Source of the DNA: Deinandra increscens subsp. villosa
Lineage: Eukaryota > Streptophyta > Magnoliopsida > Asterales > Asteraceae
Direction of reading: 5' to 3'
Length of the DNA: 64,000 bases
Assembly: GCA_039602395.1 (NCBI GenBank)
Contig: JBCNJP010000010.1
Location: 30,135,414 to 30,199,413 of the forward strand
Below are positions 1 through 10,833 of this stretch, one piece after another. A program made the translations under genes and the position numbers. The notes beneath the pieces were generated by a model. That model was not told the origin of the DNA. It saw only the letters and a program-made list of their open reading frames with translations, and did not search any database. Within the stretch, counting starts at the first letter, position 1, and the number at the start of each line of letters is the position of its first letter.

Positions 1-1205
1 ATTGCTCCGTTACTTGTGATTAATTGTGATAAATTTGTGATTTTTATGTACTTAATATTGTTAAATTCATGGATGTTGGTGACTACGAGGAATTATGCGT
101 TTGCAGGTGAAAACGGGCTTAAACGAACTTTTTAGAGGTGGAGGAAGAATCGGGAAAGTATGAGCTAGAGATTTGATGATTTAGAGCAAAGAAATGAAGA
201 AAAAGTTTCATCTCCACCGTAGCTTACGCCACCACCGTAGCTTACGGTGGTGGCAGCACTCAAATTATGCACCGTAGGCCAGCATCTGGCTGGCGTAAGA
301 GAGACGCAGCCACCGTAAGCTACGGTGGCCAGCGTAGCTTACGGTGGAGGGCAGTTACAGCTCCGGAATTTCGCGATTTTAAGCACTTTTGGGGGTCCAG
401 GCAGTTTCTACTCGTATTCTATCACTTGGAGACGAACCAGAGACGATCTTAGGCGTTTTTGGAGCAAGGAAAGAGTGGAGAAACATAATTCTAACATCGG
501 ATTCGTTGGCAAATCATCAATGACAATCACCATCATCATAGTTGCAATCAATTTCGTCATGAGTGGCTAGTCGTTTGTGTTCTTCTCGAATGTAAGCTTC
601 CAATGTAAACAACAAACTTGATGTAATGTGATTCTAGAATAGTGATCTAAGCATTCGATGCTTTTCGCTATAATGTTTTTATGATTATTCGTAACTTTTA
701 GTATTATGCTTAATCGAATTGTGCAAACCATACGTTCTTGATGCCATTGGCAACTGAGATTTAGTGGATAGGAATTTGGTTGACATTTATACTAATTGAT
801 CATCGGGTGACAACCTTGCGTTAGTAACCCGAGTGCTTTGTTCCCTTTTATCACGATAGTCACAATTACATGAATCATGTCTATGTGATTCTTTCTAGTT
901 GCATCATAGTTGTTTGTTTACATGGAAGTCTGAAATTCGAGAGGATCACTTTTGTTTGATTGATTAAGAAAACCAAAAAGTTTAGATTTTTACTCAATTG
1001 TTAGTTGTTAATTTAGTATCCATTTGTTAAAGTCAACTTATCAACACAAACTTTTGTTACTTTCAAATTCAAGATCTCAATTCAGTGTAATTTTTAGTCA
1101 TAGAAGTAACACATACTCCACAATCTCTCTGTGTTCGACACCCGCTTACCACTAACTAAACTAGTGTAATTGGGTTATATTTGAGTGGGACTTCGACCTC
1201 ACGTC
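1..1205 (+). mobile_element. LTR fragment, Tat/Athila-like Ty3 element (plus orientation)
   Basis: Non-coding sequence ending near 1125-1205 in a phrase ('ctgtgttcgacacccgct') that resembles the 3' end of Tat/Athila-type LTRs, just before the primer-binding site. No primer-binding site follows: at about 1206 the sequence changes to the 3' end of a Gag gene read from the other strand. I therefore read this as a truncated LTR whose left end lies outside the window. It contains a cluster of GC-rich hairpins at 229-350. Family assignment rests on general resemblance only. Confidence 0.45.
229..329. repeat. Hairpin cluster in LTR
   Basis: At 229-253 an 11-bp stem (CCACCACCGTA with its reverse complement) encloses a 3-nt loop GCT. 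At 309-329 a 9-bp stem GCCACCGTA encloses AGC. Further partial copies of the CGTAGCTTACGG core lie at 213-228 and 333-348. The cluster is directly visible; its function is unknown. Confidence 0.8.
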
Positions 1206-2126
1206 ACTACTCCTCCACCCGGACTGAAAAGAATTACCGAACTGGTTTTGGTTTTCGATGTACTCCACCTGCTCAGCGGAAGCGAGAAGGCAGTCGCGGG
1301 TGTCGTGAGCTCCATGACATAGCTCACATTTGGCCTGCTGTTTGAGCTGCATATCGCGGACCTGCTTCTCTAGTGCATCGATTCGGGCTTGAGCAGAGGT
1401 ATCTAGACATCCCTGATGGACTCCCCTAAGTGTAGAAGATGACCTAATGGGTGCTAACGTGACGATCCTACGGTCTCCTAGGGTTTGCTGCTCAGCCACT
1501 ACGAAACTCTCAAAACGATTTTTGCGTTCTTCGACTGTGAGTTTCTCCATCATATGCCCTCCAGCTGAAATGTTGAACTCTCTCTGCACGACGTATGTCA
1601 AACCGTTATAGAATTTTTCGATGATCGCCCATTCCGTCAACCCGTGTTGCGGACACCTGCTGAGAAGAGTGTTGAAACGCTCATACGCTACAGAATAAGG
1701 CTCGTCGGGATCCATGCAAAAGCTGTGAATTTCCTCCCGAGTACGCGAAACCTTCGCTGGAGGGTGATATTTCTTTAAGAATTTTTGCTTCAAATCTGCC
1801 CAGGTGGCAATCGAATTAGGAGGAAGTGTCTCCAACCAAACGGCCGCTTTAGATGTGAGCGAGAATGGGAACAACCGTAGGTATATAACATCATCCGTAA
1901 CTCCGGTGAGCCCGAATGTGTTACAGACACGCACAAACCTCGAAAGGTGAGCTGGTGCGTCTTCATCTTCACGTCCGCTGAATTGAACAGTGTTAGATAG
2001 CGCGTTGCTGACGTGAGATGGAATCTGCCAGTTGGCAGTGGCGGTGATGGTGGTGGGTGCGATAGCGAAGCTAGCATCGTCGAAGCCGACACTAGCCTGC
2101 TGGTGGACGGTGCGTCGTTCAGCCAT
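1161..2126 (-). CDS. Retrotransposon Gag, Tat/Athila-like Ty3 element, 3' truncated
   Basis: An open frame of 321 residues reads as the capsid part of a plant Ty3 Gag, which packages the element's RNA. Recognisable Gag features are 'VQFSGREDEDAPAHLSRF' near the start, the 'AAVWLETLPPNSIATWADL' region with 'FLKKYHPP', 'YERFNTLLSRCPQHGL', and a C-terminal Cys-rich 'CELCHGAHDTRDC' knuckle. The frame reaches 'QNQFGNSFQSGWR', where the homology ends at about 1206-1211; the last ~17 residues are translated from the adjoining LTR fragment. The start at 2126 lies 155 bases downstream (on the minus strand) of an Asp-tRNA-like primer-binding site, as expected for the first gene of an element. No protease or polymerase follows, so the element is truncated and not autonomous. 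Confidence 0.85.
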   Translation of the reverse strand: MAERRTVHQQASVGFDDASFAIAPTTITATANWQIPSHVSNALSNTVQFSGREDEDAPAHLSRFVRVCNTFGLTGVTDDVIYLRLFPFSLTSKAAVWLETLPPNSIATWADLKQKFLKKYHPPAKVSRTREEIHSFCMDPDEPYSVAYERFNTLLSRCPQHGLTEWAIIEKFYNGLTYVVQREFNISAGGHMMEKLTVEERKNRFESFVVAEQQTLGDRRIVTLAPIRSSSTLRGVHQGCLDTSAQARIDALEKQVRDMQLKQQAKCELCHGAHDTRDCLLASAEQVEYIENQNQFGNSFQSGWRSSDVRSKSHSNITQLH

Positions 2127-2280
2127 GAAAAAAAAATATCTGAGAAAAAAATGAGTACGAAAAAAAATATGAAAATATAAAAACTAGACTCGAGAAAAAT
2201 AAACCTAAAGGAAATCTAGACGCAAAAACCAAAAAGACTGAAAATTCCTAGACGACCTAGTTAATCTTGCTATTGCCAAG

Positions 2281-2300
2281 TGTCCCCGGCAACGGCGCCA
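2281..2300 (-). promoter_or_regulatory. Primer-binding site, Athila/Tat type
   Basis: On the minus strand this reads TGGCGCCGTTGCCGGGGACA, the usual Asp-tRNA-like primer-binding site of plant Athila/Tat Ty3 elements. It lies between the LTR end (about 2310) and the Gag start (2126), in the correct order for a minus-strand element. Confidence 0.85.
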
Positions 2301-2309
2301 AAAACTTAA

Positions 2310-3951
2310 TGTGTTCGGAACGTATACCTAAAAATAACTATTTAATTCTAGACCTAAACCTAGACCTAGACACACCTAATTTTACCGAAAAACCTAAACT
2401 AAACGAACCCTAAGGCAGTGAACCTGTCGGATTGTAGTAAAGCTAAGGAAGACCGGATATCGAACCTAAGGACACTACGAAAACAAGACTTAACCTAGGA
2501 CCTAAGAATGGAAATTTGAATGATTTTGATTTTTAGGAACTTAAATAAACTAAATTAACTAACTTAACAACTAGCAACCGGAAACAAGAAAATTTGGGAA
2601 AACAATCAGTGAGAAGGAAGCACCACCTAGACCAAGAATCCCAATTAACACCTACAACTCTACCTGGCTATGACAATTCTGATGGAGGCTAATTCACCTT
2701 TTAAGTCCTTCTTAGCAAGTGATTGTAACGTTCGAACAGGAGTTCACCTTGTGGGTACGTCCTACCTCAACTAGACCTAACCACCCTCGAAACAATCTAA
2801 GGCACCCTAGGCTAGCAGGAACTACCACTAATCAACATAACTGACACGGAATAGCATGCTAACTAATTTCCTAGGGCATCCCTCTCCCGAGGCAATGTGA
2901 TCCTAATCCACTAACTAACCCGACTACCCGACCTAGCTATCACCTCCCGGCTTGTCTAACTAGAGCAGAGCACTAAATTCAAGGAGTCAACTTTCAATTA
3001 GTAATTCAAAATCAACAGCAAACACACAGTCACACTATTAATTAACCTAACTCAAACCGAAAGACATTCGCAAGCAAGGTAATTACTAAATGGAAATCAA
3101 AATCCTAATTTTAATACTCATATGCATACAATTATGATATTTAGTGGAATTTAAAAAATCACAAACATCAATCAAATCATCACATGCCAAGTAAAATCAT
3201 AAATATTAATTGATCATCGTAAACAGTCTAGGTGGTAGCAAGAGTTTAGCCTACCACCATGAGTTCAATAAAAAATATAACAAAGTTAAAGAATTCAATA
3301 GAAATCATGATGTAGGTTTAATCAAAATCAAGAAAATAAGTAGAATCAAGAACCCGAGATGTGTACTCTTGGTCGAATGATTAATCCCCGTGATCTCCGA
3401 TTGATTCCTAACTCTTTTTTTTCCTCTCAAAATGTTGTTCCTCAAGCTCTCTTTGCTTCGAACTCCCTTCTGCCGTCAGACTCCTCCCCCTTTTTTATTG
3501 ATGTCGTAGGGTTTTATTTATTGTATGAGAAGGAATTTTTATTCTCCTCAAATTGTGTCAGACTCCCTCCAATTAATTGCCTTACCCTTTTTATTGTTGT
3601 CTCTAGCTCACGTGTGATCCCCTTTTTATTTTTTTTCCTTCGTAGATTTATTTTTCTTTTATATGAATTTGCCCACAAAAAGTTCAGCCTCCACGTTCCT
3701 TATGAATTCACTTTTAATTCATGAAGTTTCAATCAATTTGTTTTTACATTAAGCCCCCTTGAACTTTGTTTTGAACTCTTTTAGTCATCGAACTTTAATG
3801 TATCTTCATACAATCCCCTTGAACTCTTATAGGAACCTACAAATAATTATAATTGAACAACTTTTAAGCACATTTGATCTAATAAAAATAAATTAAACAT
3901 AAAAGACTCAAACTCACACTATAGTTATATAAAATTGACTCAATATTTACA
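2310..3951 (-). mobile_element. 5' LTR of the minus-strand Tat/Athila-like element (outer end uncertain)
   Basis: Sequence immediately beyond the primer-binding site. On the minus strand the LTR ends '...CCGAACACA' at 2310. The outer boundary is not certain; the TGT..ACA rule would allow an end at about 3951. No long ORF of interest is present. No second LTR of this family is in the window, so the element is either truncated at 1206 or continues only as fragments. Confidence 0.5.
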
Positions 3952-4520
3952 CAAAATACACGGAAAAATAGATGTGTTTGCAACACATCACATATGGTGT
4001 TTAAAATTGTATCTTAACCCTGTAGACATCAGATCCACAGGGTTAACTGAAGGTGCAACAACAACAACAACAACAACAACAATCTTGGTCGCTAGAGCCA
4101 AGACAAACACAACAGATCAAATCGTAGAAATCGACAACGATCGATTTCTCGTCACTTAATCAACCTATAAAAAGTAATCGTATCTTGTAAAACCTTAATG
4201 CATCTGACTTATAATAGTCGTATGCTAGTTCTAAACTGATAGATTTGATGGGATCAGATCACACAGATCTAGGGTTTTATCAGTCCGGGTTCACTAGCTA
4301 ATAAGGGATAAGAACGTACCTTGCGATTTGAAGACAATCGAATACCGATGACATGTGCTTTGCTTGTTAACAAAAACGCAGTGGTGATCAAAATCAAGAG
4401 AAAACCGACATGGCGGCACCAGCGATCCTCGACTCGGGATCAAATCCTGTTCGAAGATCAGGATATATGACGGCGACGGTGTGGTATGCAGCAATGGTCG
4501 ACGGTCGAAGGCTCGATAAC
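3952..4520. other. Intergenic, possible exon-like stretch on minus strand
   Basis: No recognised gene. 4294-4520 on the minus strand is open for ~75 codons and ends in a splice-donor-like CAAG|GTACGT at about 4318. It could be the remnant of a host 5' exon interrupted at 4521 by the LARD-like element; I do not recognise the protein. A (CAA)9 microsatellite sits at 4056-4082. Confidence 0.3.
4056..4082. repeat. (CAA)9 microsatellite
   Basis: Nine perfect CAA units, read directly. Confidence 0.95.
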
Positions 4521-7500
4521 TGTAACATCCCAAAAATCGAACAAATTTTTCTTTTCATAAATAAATGAGCGGGATGTTAGTCCATGACTTAACCAGTTAT
4601 GTACATGAGGGGCTTAATGAGTAAATGGATGTTTTGGTTAATTAAATCAAAATGTTGAAACTTGAGGGACTAGGGCTGTAATTTAACTAAACTCAAATAA
4701 GAAAAAAAAAGAGAAACCTGGATGTCATACGTATGAACATCCAGGAATCGCGATTCCCCCTTCCAAGCCCTAGAAATTCGTCATCCTCAATTACATGGCT
4801 ACAAGCTGCGATTTTGGGGATTAAGCAAGGGATTGGAAGCCATTTTCATTAAGCAAGTGTTGGTGCTTATCAAGTAAGTAATTCTTGAGGTTAATGCATG
4901 TGTATGTTCGAAATTTCTAGCCTTAATTTGATGAAATTGGGCTGCAACTTAGTGTTGTAATGGTTATATGATGAAATACTCATGTCATAGATACATAAAT
5001 GCTTAAAACCATGACCAAAACATGAAGTTTTGGTGGGGTGAGATCTAGGTGACGAAAATTAAGCATTGGGGGTCAAGTTTTGGATTCCATGATGTAATTA
5101 CAAGAATTATGGGTTAGTTGACTTGTATTAGTTAAATGATGCATGGTAAATTAAAGTATTGTTTCAAAAATCATGTTAAGTAATCCATGGTAGTAGAACC
5201 TATACCAAAGTAGGTTGAATTTATCATATTATCTAGATGCACACCAAGTGCTCGATTAAATGCTTGAATGACTATTGTGTTAGCTAACTAGTGTAAATTG
5301 TTGCTAAATGCGAAGTCGTGATGTGGATTATTGACACTAGAGGCTAATTGTAGTATTATGAACTACTAGAAGCCACAAAATAAGAATGTGTACAAGTTGT
5401 GAAGTTCATGTTTGTATTATGTGTTAAATGGACTTGTATGCAACCATAAAAATGATAAAAATCATGTTGTGGGGCTGTTTTGTAAGGGTTGTATAAGATC
5501 ACTCGTATGTCCGTTTGGGATGTATGATATACGGTCGAAAAGCTTGTTGTGAGTACTATGTTTTGTGTTTGAACACTAGAAGCTGAATCTGATGTATAAT
5601 GGGTCAAAATGACCCGTTAATATGGTCACTCAATTTTCCAGCATGCTGTTTGGTTAAAATTAAGCTGCTGTCCTGTTTTTAGAAAAATCGTATAAAATCA
5701 CAGAAAAATCGTTAGAAGGTGTGCCATATACGCCTAGAAAGGTCTTTCAGTGTACTACCTTTCATCTTTGATCATGGAAGGCTAGAAAAATTCGTAGATG
5801 GGTCAAAAATGACCCATTACAGCAGCATAGCTGAAAAGTATACACAAAAATATTAACTTCTAAAATCAGTCAAGATTGAAGTTGTGATTATACTTGCTCT
5901 ATACATGTATGAAAGTCGAATATACATATTATATGACCTATATGATATGTGATTAGTGCAATTATATGTGTTCGTATGTAAATTGTGGTTGGACTTTATA
6001 AGTCAAAGTGATGGTTTCAATTAGAACATAAAAATTATGATGAATATGCAAAATGGAAATGGTTAGTATCCAAATGACTAAAATAGTCATGAAAGGGAAT
6101 ACTAATGAGTTAAATGTTGACTATTGAAAAAAGACTAGGTTTGAGCTTGGAATCAAATGGGTCAACCGGATGAAGTGGTAAAGGACTTTGGGACGAATCG
6201 AGGTAAGTACTACTTACACCCTATAAGGTAGCTAATATGCTATGATATATGTTCTTACCATGATATGAATGGATTTTGTACCAATTAAGGTACCCACATA
6301 AGAGTAAGTAGATTACCAGAAAGTTAAATGGAAACCTTGAATTGTCAGGGTAAAGTGTGTGTTTAAATGTTGGATTGGAAAGCAAATACAACGGATCAAA
6401 TGATTCTAAAGGAATCATACTAGTGAGTCAAAGAATAATACTTAACTAAATGGTTCATAGGAACCATGGTTATACGAATGTACAACATTAGTGATTAATG
6501 AACCGTGGGATTCGTGCTAATGGGTCAATGGGTTGAAAAACACAAATGGTCCATAAAAACCACACTAGAATGCAAAAATGTTGCCTAGTGGTTATATAAC
6601 TAGCTGAAGCCCATAATAATGGGACAAAAAGATTAGATGGCTCTAAGGAGCCACAAATGTGAAATTTCTTTATTGTTGGGTAACATTGTTTATGTTACAA
6701 GTATTAAATTATGGAAATGTAGATTGTGTAATCTCAATATAGTAAAACAAGCCATGAGCTACTCTAAAACAAGGGGTGATGAATGGTTAGGAACCATGAA
6801 GCCCAAAGCCATGAGGTTCTCCGATGATAAACTTGACCATGGAAAAGATTCGGATGAATCATAGAACGAATAAAAGTTACAATGGCGGAAATGGGCTTGT
6901 GGAGTCCATGCCAAGTAACAAGAGAAAAGGAATCATGAAATGGTTATAGAACCATAGATTCCAAGACTTATATTTGGTCAAGTTAGGCATTGGGGTAAAC
7001 CAAGGGCAAGGACCCGTCTTGACGGGTCAGACGGGTGCAATAACCCCAAAAATAGGTTGAACAAATCTGTAGTGACTCCCTAAAAGTAAATTGACGCATA
7101 AATAGGTAGTCACATAAGTTTAGGATCATAATCTTTAAAATTGAGTTAGTTTCAATTGAAACGAGCACACGAAGTGCATAGAATCCTTGCAGGGTTAAAA
7201 GATGTAATTGACCACTGGAATGAGTTATCCTTCATGTATACTAATGGGTTATGGAAGGTTAAACTTACATTTGGGTCGTATACTTAGTTAAGGGCAATGG
7301 GTGTCCTAACGGGTCAAACGGGTTGGATGAACCCGTAAATACATAGTATGAATTCGATTCGAATAAGGTATGTTTATATAATTAAAAACCTGTTTAACAA
7401 GTGTTTTGTGATGATTGAAGGACTTGAAAAAGGCTGGAAAAACCAGTTGGTGAAACCTGGTAGGAAGCAAAGTGAAGAAGCCAAAATTTGGCTAAGTATG

Positions 7501-7985
7501 AAACTGGCCGAAATTGGCCAGAATCCCTGGAAATTGGGCTCCAAGCGTATCGCTTGGAGCAGTTGATGTTAAAGGCGATACGCCTAGAACTCCAAGCGTA
7601 TCGCTTGGAAGTAAATATGACCCAGGCGATACGCCTGGAAACACTGTTTCGATTTTTACTTGTTATCCTTCATTGTTAATGGTATTTATACATGTTATGC
7701 AATAGAAACTCACTATTGAAAGTGAGTATGTTGCAGGTGAGGCGGAAGCTTAATGGATGCTCGTCAAGCGGATGTAGAACTGATCACTTGAAGACCGAAG
7801 ATTCCGTTGCATATTTTGATTAAAATGATCCATGTAAAGGTTTGTTAAACAAACTTAAGGTGCCAAACTCATTATATGGTATATTTGTAAAGGTCTATCA
7901 TGACTTTATGTGAAAAATTTTCTGGGACCACATTTTTATAAAGTAATAACTTAAGTTTGGCCTCAAATTGTATACGGGTGTTACA
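4521..7985 (+). repeat. 5' LTR of LARD-like element
   Basis: 3465 bp, TGTAACATCCC...GGGTGTTACA with a terminal inverted repeat TGTAACA/TGTTACA. It is matched along its whole length by 12163-15627. Visible differences include 4757 (C here, T in the other LTR), an A/T change near 5214 and an indel plus substitution near 7051. Contains a hairpin array at 7539-7638. Confidence 0.95.
7539..7638. repeat. Four alternating palindromes in the LTR
   Basis: Four near-perfect palindromes in 100 bp: CTCCAAGCGTATCGCTTGGAG (7539-7559; one base over twenty, core GCGTATCGC), 7573-7585 (AGGCGATACGCCT), 7591-7609 (core GCGTATCGC again) and 7622-7638 (CCAGGCGATACGCCTGG). The cores GCGTATCGC and GCGATACGC are near-reverse forms of each other. 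The same array is at 15181-15280 in the 3' LTR. Confidence 0.9.
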
Positions 7986-7988
7986 ATT

Positions 7989-8005
7989 TGGTATCAGAGC
8001 CATGG
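7989..8005 (+). promoter_or_regulatory. Primer-binding site (initiator Met tRNA)
   Basis: TGGTATCAGAGCCATGG begins three bases after the LTR end, the standard Met-tRNA complement used by many plant Ty3 and Copia elements. Confidence 0.92.
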
Positions 8006-8250
8006 TTTGAGGGAATCAAGTACTCATAGGGTACTTGGACTCAAACCTTGAGCTCTAGGGTTCGGGAAAAGGTGATCGGTTCAAGCTTGATGAAGCGTCC
8101 GGGCAAGGTACATAACCTTTAACTAATGATTGAAACTGTAATTAAACTGAATGAATGTTCCTTTATGCCTATAAGGCAGAGTATTTGCTATCACTCAAGA
8201 AACGCACGGGGAGGTGTAATCACACCTGAACCGAGGAATGCGTGAGTGAA

Positions 8251-8627
8251 GTGTCCCAGGTAGAAACGGGGTAATGCTGCGGCTAAAAAAAAAAAAAAAC
8301 CTCGTATAAACCTGGGGGAATATTGGCTATGACCAATATGTTATATGTGTGGGAAGTGTCCCAGGTAGAAGCGGGGTAATGCTGCGGCTAAAAACCTCGT
8401 ATAAACCTGGGGGAATATTGGCTATGACCAATATGATAAATAAAACCTTGCTGCGGTAAGGTAAATAAAAGCTGTTGAGCTAATGAAAATTTCAATTCTG
8501 TAGATCAATGACGGGCCATGATGGCGGTGATCTTACAGGGAAACAAAGAAAGGAGGCTGAGAGCCCAAATATCAATGAGGCAGGTAGAAACGGGGTAAAG
8601 CCTAGGCGAGAAACCTCGTATAAACCT
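8251..8627 (+). repeat. ~105-bp tandem repeat, third copy interrupted by hAT MITE
   Basis: Units starting at 8251 and 8356 share 'gtgtcccaggtagaa', 'gcggggtaatgctgcggct', 'cctcgtataaacctggggg' and 'ggctatgaccaatatg'. The first has an expanded A-run at 8286-8299. A shorter third copy (8581-8627) breaks off at 'cctcgtataaacct', exactly where the MITE is inserted, and resumes at 9996 with the 'ggccatgaccaata' part at 10026-10039. Confidence 0.85.
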
Positions 8628-9995
8628 CTATGATGCACGGGAACGGGTACGGGAACGAGAAACGGGTACTGGTACGGGAACGGGAAACGCGCAAAACTCA
8701 AAAATCCAAGAAACGGAGACGGCATGGGTACGGCAATAAATACATATAAAAAATAAATATATATATATCACATAATGTAAGAAAAGCCCCAAAATATATA
8801 AAAATATAATCTAAATATTATATTTTTCTATATTATGTTTTTTTAACAGACATTATATTGAACAACAATTTTATATTAATTAAATTAATAAATTAAAAAC
8901 TAAATAAAATTTAAAACTTATATCCTATTCCCAATGTTAAAGCTGACAACATGAATAGACTCTACTGAATTTGTCATTATTATTAGTTTTGAATTTCTTA
9001 AAAGATGACTTAAATAAAAAAGATGATAGACTATGATGCACGGAAACGCCGACCAACCACCGTCCCCCGTACCGGAAGCGGCTCGGGGACGGAAACGGCT
9101 ACGGGTACTCCTGCGAAGCGTTTCCATCACGTTTCCCAAAAAATGGGGACGTATCTTGACCGTTTCTAACTTTGGGGACGTTTTTTTAAACGTTTCCAAT
9201 AGTCCAGGATTATAAGGCGGTCGAACTTTTTTCCGGGTAACAATGATGGTTGCCGGTGGCTACTGGTTGGGGTTGGTGCGAAGGGATAAATGAAGAAGAA
9301 AGAGAATATCTATCATCTTTTTTATTTAAGTCATCTTTTAAGAAATTCAAAACTAATAATAATGACAAATTCAGTAGAGTCTATTCATGTTCGTCAGCTT
9401 TAACATTGGAAATAGGATATAAGTTTTAAATTTTACTTAGTTTTTAATTTATTAATTTAATTAATAAAAAATTGTTGTTCAATATAATGTCTGTTAAAAA
9501 AAACATAATATAGAAAAATATAATATTTAGATTATATTTTTATATATTTTGGGGCTTTTCTTACATTATGTGATATATATATTTATTTTTATATGTATTT
9601 ATTGCTGTACCCATGCCGTACGCGTTTCTTGGATTTTTGAGTTTTGCCGTTTCAGCCGTTCCGGTGACCAGTACCCGTTTCTCGTTCCCGTGCATCATAT
9701 ATGATAGATATTCTCTTTCTTCTTCATTTATCCCTTCGCACCAACCCCAACCAGTAGCCACCGGCAACCATCATTGTTAGCCGGAAAAAAGTTCGACCGC
9801 CTTATAATCCTGGACTATTGGAAACGTTTAAAAAAACGTCCCCAAAGTTAGAAACGGGTCAAGATACGTCCCCATTTTTTGGGAAACGTGATGGAAACGC
9901 TTCGCAGGAGTACCCGTAGCCGTTTCCGTCCCCGAGCCGCTTCCGGTACGGGGGACGGTGGTTGGTCGGCGTTTCCGTGCATCATAGATAAACCT
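8620..9995. mobile_element. Outer hAT-type MITE with 8-bp TSD
   Basis: The element occupies 8628-9987. Its ends are inverted repeats CTATGATGCACGG...CCGTGCATCATAG. It is flanked by perfect 8-bp duplications ATAAACCT at 8620-8627 and 9988-9995, the TSD size of hAT transposons. No transposase is encoded, so it is non-autonomous. At 9031-9700 it holds a second copy of itself in inverted orientation; without that insert it is about 680 bp. It interrupts the third tandem repeat of the LARD-like element, so it arrived after that element's internal region was formed. Confidence 0.92.
9023..9708. mobile_element. Inner copy of the same hAT-type MITE, inserted in reverse
   Basis: The element occupies 9031-9700 (670 bp). 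It starts CTATGATGCACGG, ends CCGTGCATCATAT, and is flanked by perfect 8-bp duplications ATGATAGA at 9023-9030 and 9701-9708. Its left half matches the reverse complement of 9701-9987 and its right half the reverse complement of 8628-9022, so it is a full copy of the outer element in the opposite orientation. The X-Y-X'-Y' order gives overlapping long inverted repeats. Confidence 0.92.
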
Positions 9996-10672
9996 GTGGA
10001 AAAAAAAAAGAAAAAAAAAACATTTTGGCCATGACCAATAAAACTAGAACACCTTGCCATAGGCAAAGGAATTTGAAATTGATAAGTACTTTTGAATCCT
10101 ACTATGTTAGGATCATGTTTTGCTTTGTAAGAACCATATAATGGTCAAGCATGAAACAATGGGTGGAAAAGGTTCTAGGGAGCCACCACCATGTATCCTG
10201 CGGTATATTATCATAAATGGTTCATCGGAACCATTGATCATAAATGAAATGAAAATTTATAAAGGTAACAAGATAACATTGTGGCAAGTAATTGCGCAAT
10301 GTGGTATCTTGAATGGAAATATGTAACAAGATAGCATTGTGATATATAATTCGGCAATGTTGTATCTTGAAGCATGCGGATAGTTATGTTCTTATGGGTA
10401 ACCTTGCTATAGGTAAGGAAAACCCTAAGAATGGTCAAATGTGACATGTTGATTTTGCAGGAAAATTGTACCCAAGCGAGTGGATGATGATGACACATAC
10501 GACTCGAAAATGCATTGGGCTAGGACTCGAATGCATAATGGGCATGTGCTAAGGTACAACCAGGTGGGACTACCCAACCTGGATTATATTTTGATAAATG
10601 GTAACGCATATACATGTGTATATATTGGGTCGAAATAAGAATCTGGACCCATGAGGTCTTAATTTGAAATAT

Positions 10673-10833
10673 AATAAAATGAATGGGAAATTGGTGAAGA
10701 ACGACTCTGTAGGAGCCGTGAAGCCAATAAAATGAATGGAAATTGGTGAAGAACGACTCTGTAGGAGCCGTGAAACCAACCTAATGAATGTGATAATTGG
10801 TGAAGAACAACCCAAGAGGGGGTTCGTGAAGCC
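10673..10833 (+). repeat. 53-bp tandem repeat, three copies
   Basis: Three consecutive units starting near 10673, 10726 and 10779 share 'aatgaat', 'attggtgaagaac' and 'gtgaa(g/a)cc'. The third is more diverged. Located inside the LARD-like internal region, which otherwise shows no coding capacity from 9996 to 12147. Confidence 0.85.

Noticed and set aside
7539..7638. CRISPR-like array
   Set aside because: Palindromes are unequal in spacing, the spacers are not unique units, and the context is a plant LTR.
8286..8299. Long A-run within the first 105-bp tandem unit as a retroposition tail
   Set aside because: It lies inside a repeat unit whose sister copy has the same flanks without the run; it is a simple expansion.
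8918..9767. Overlapping ORFs on both strands in the hAT MITE (such as repeated 'MMHGNADQPPSPVPEAARG')
   Set aside because: The same peptide appears on opposite strands only because the MITE is an inverted repeat; there is no transposase similarity.
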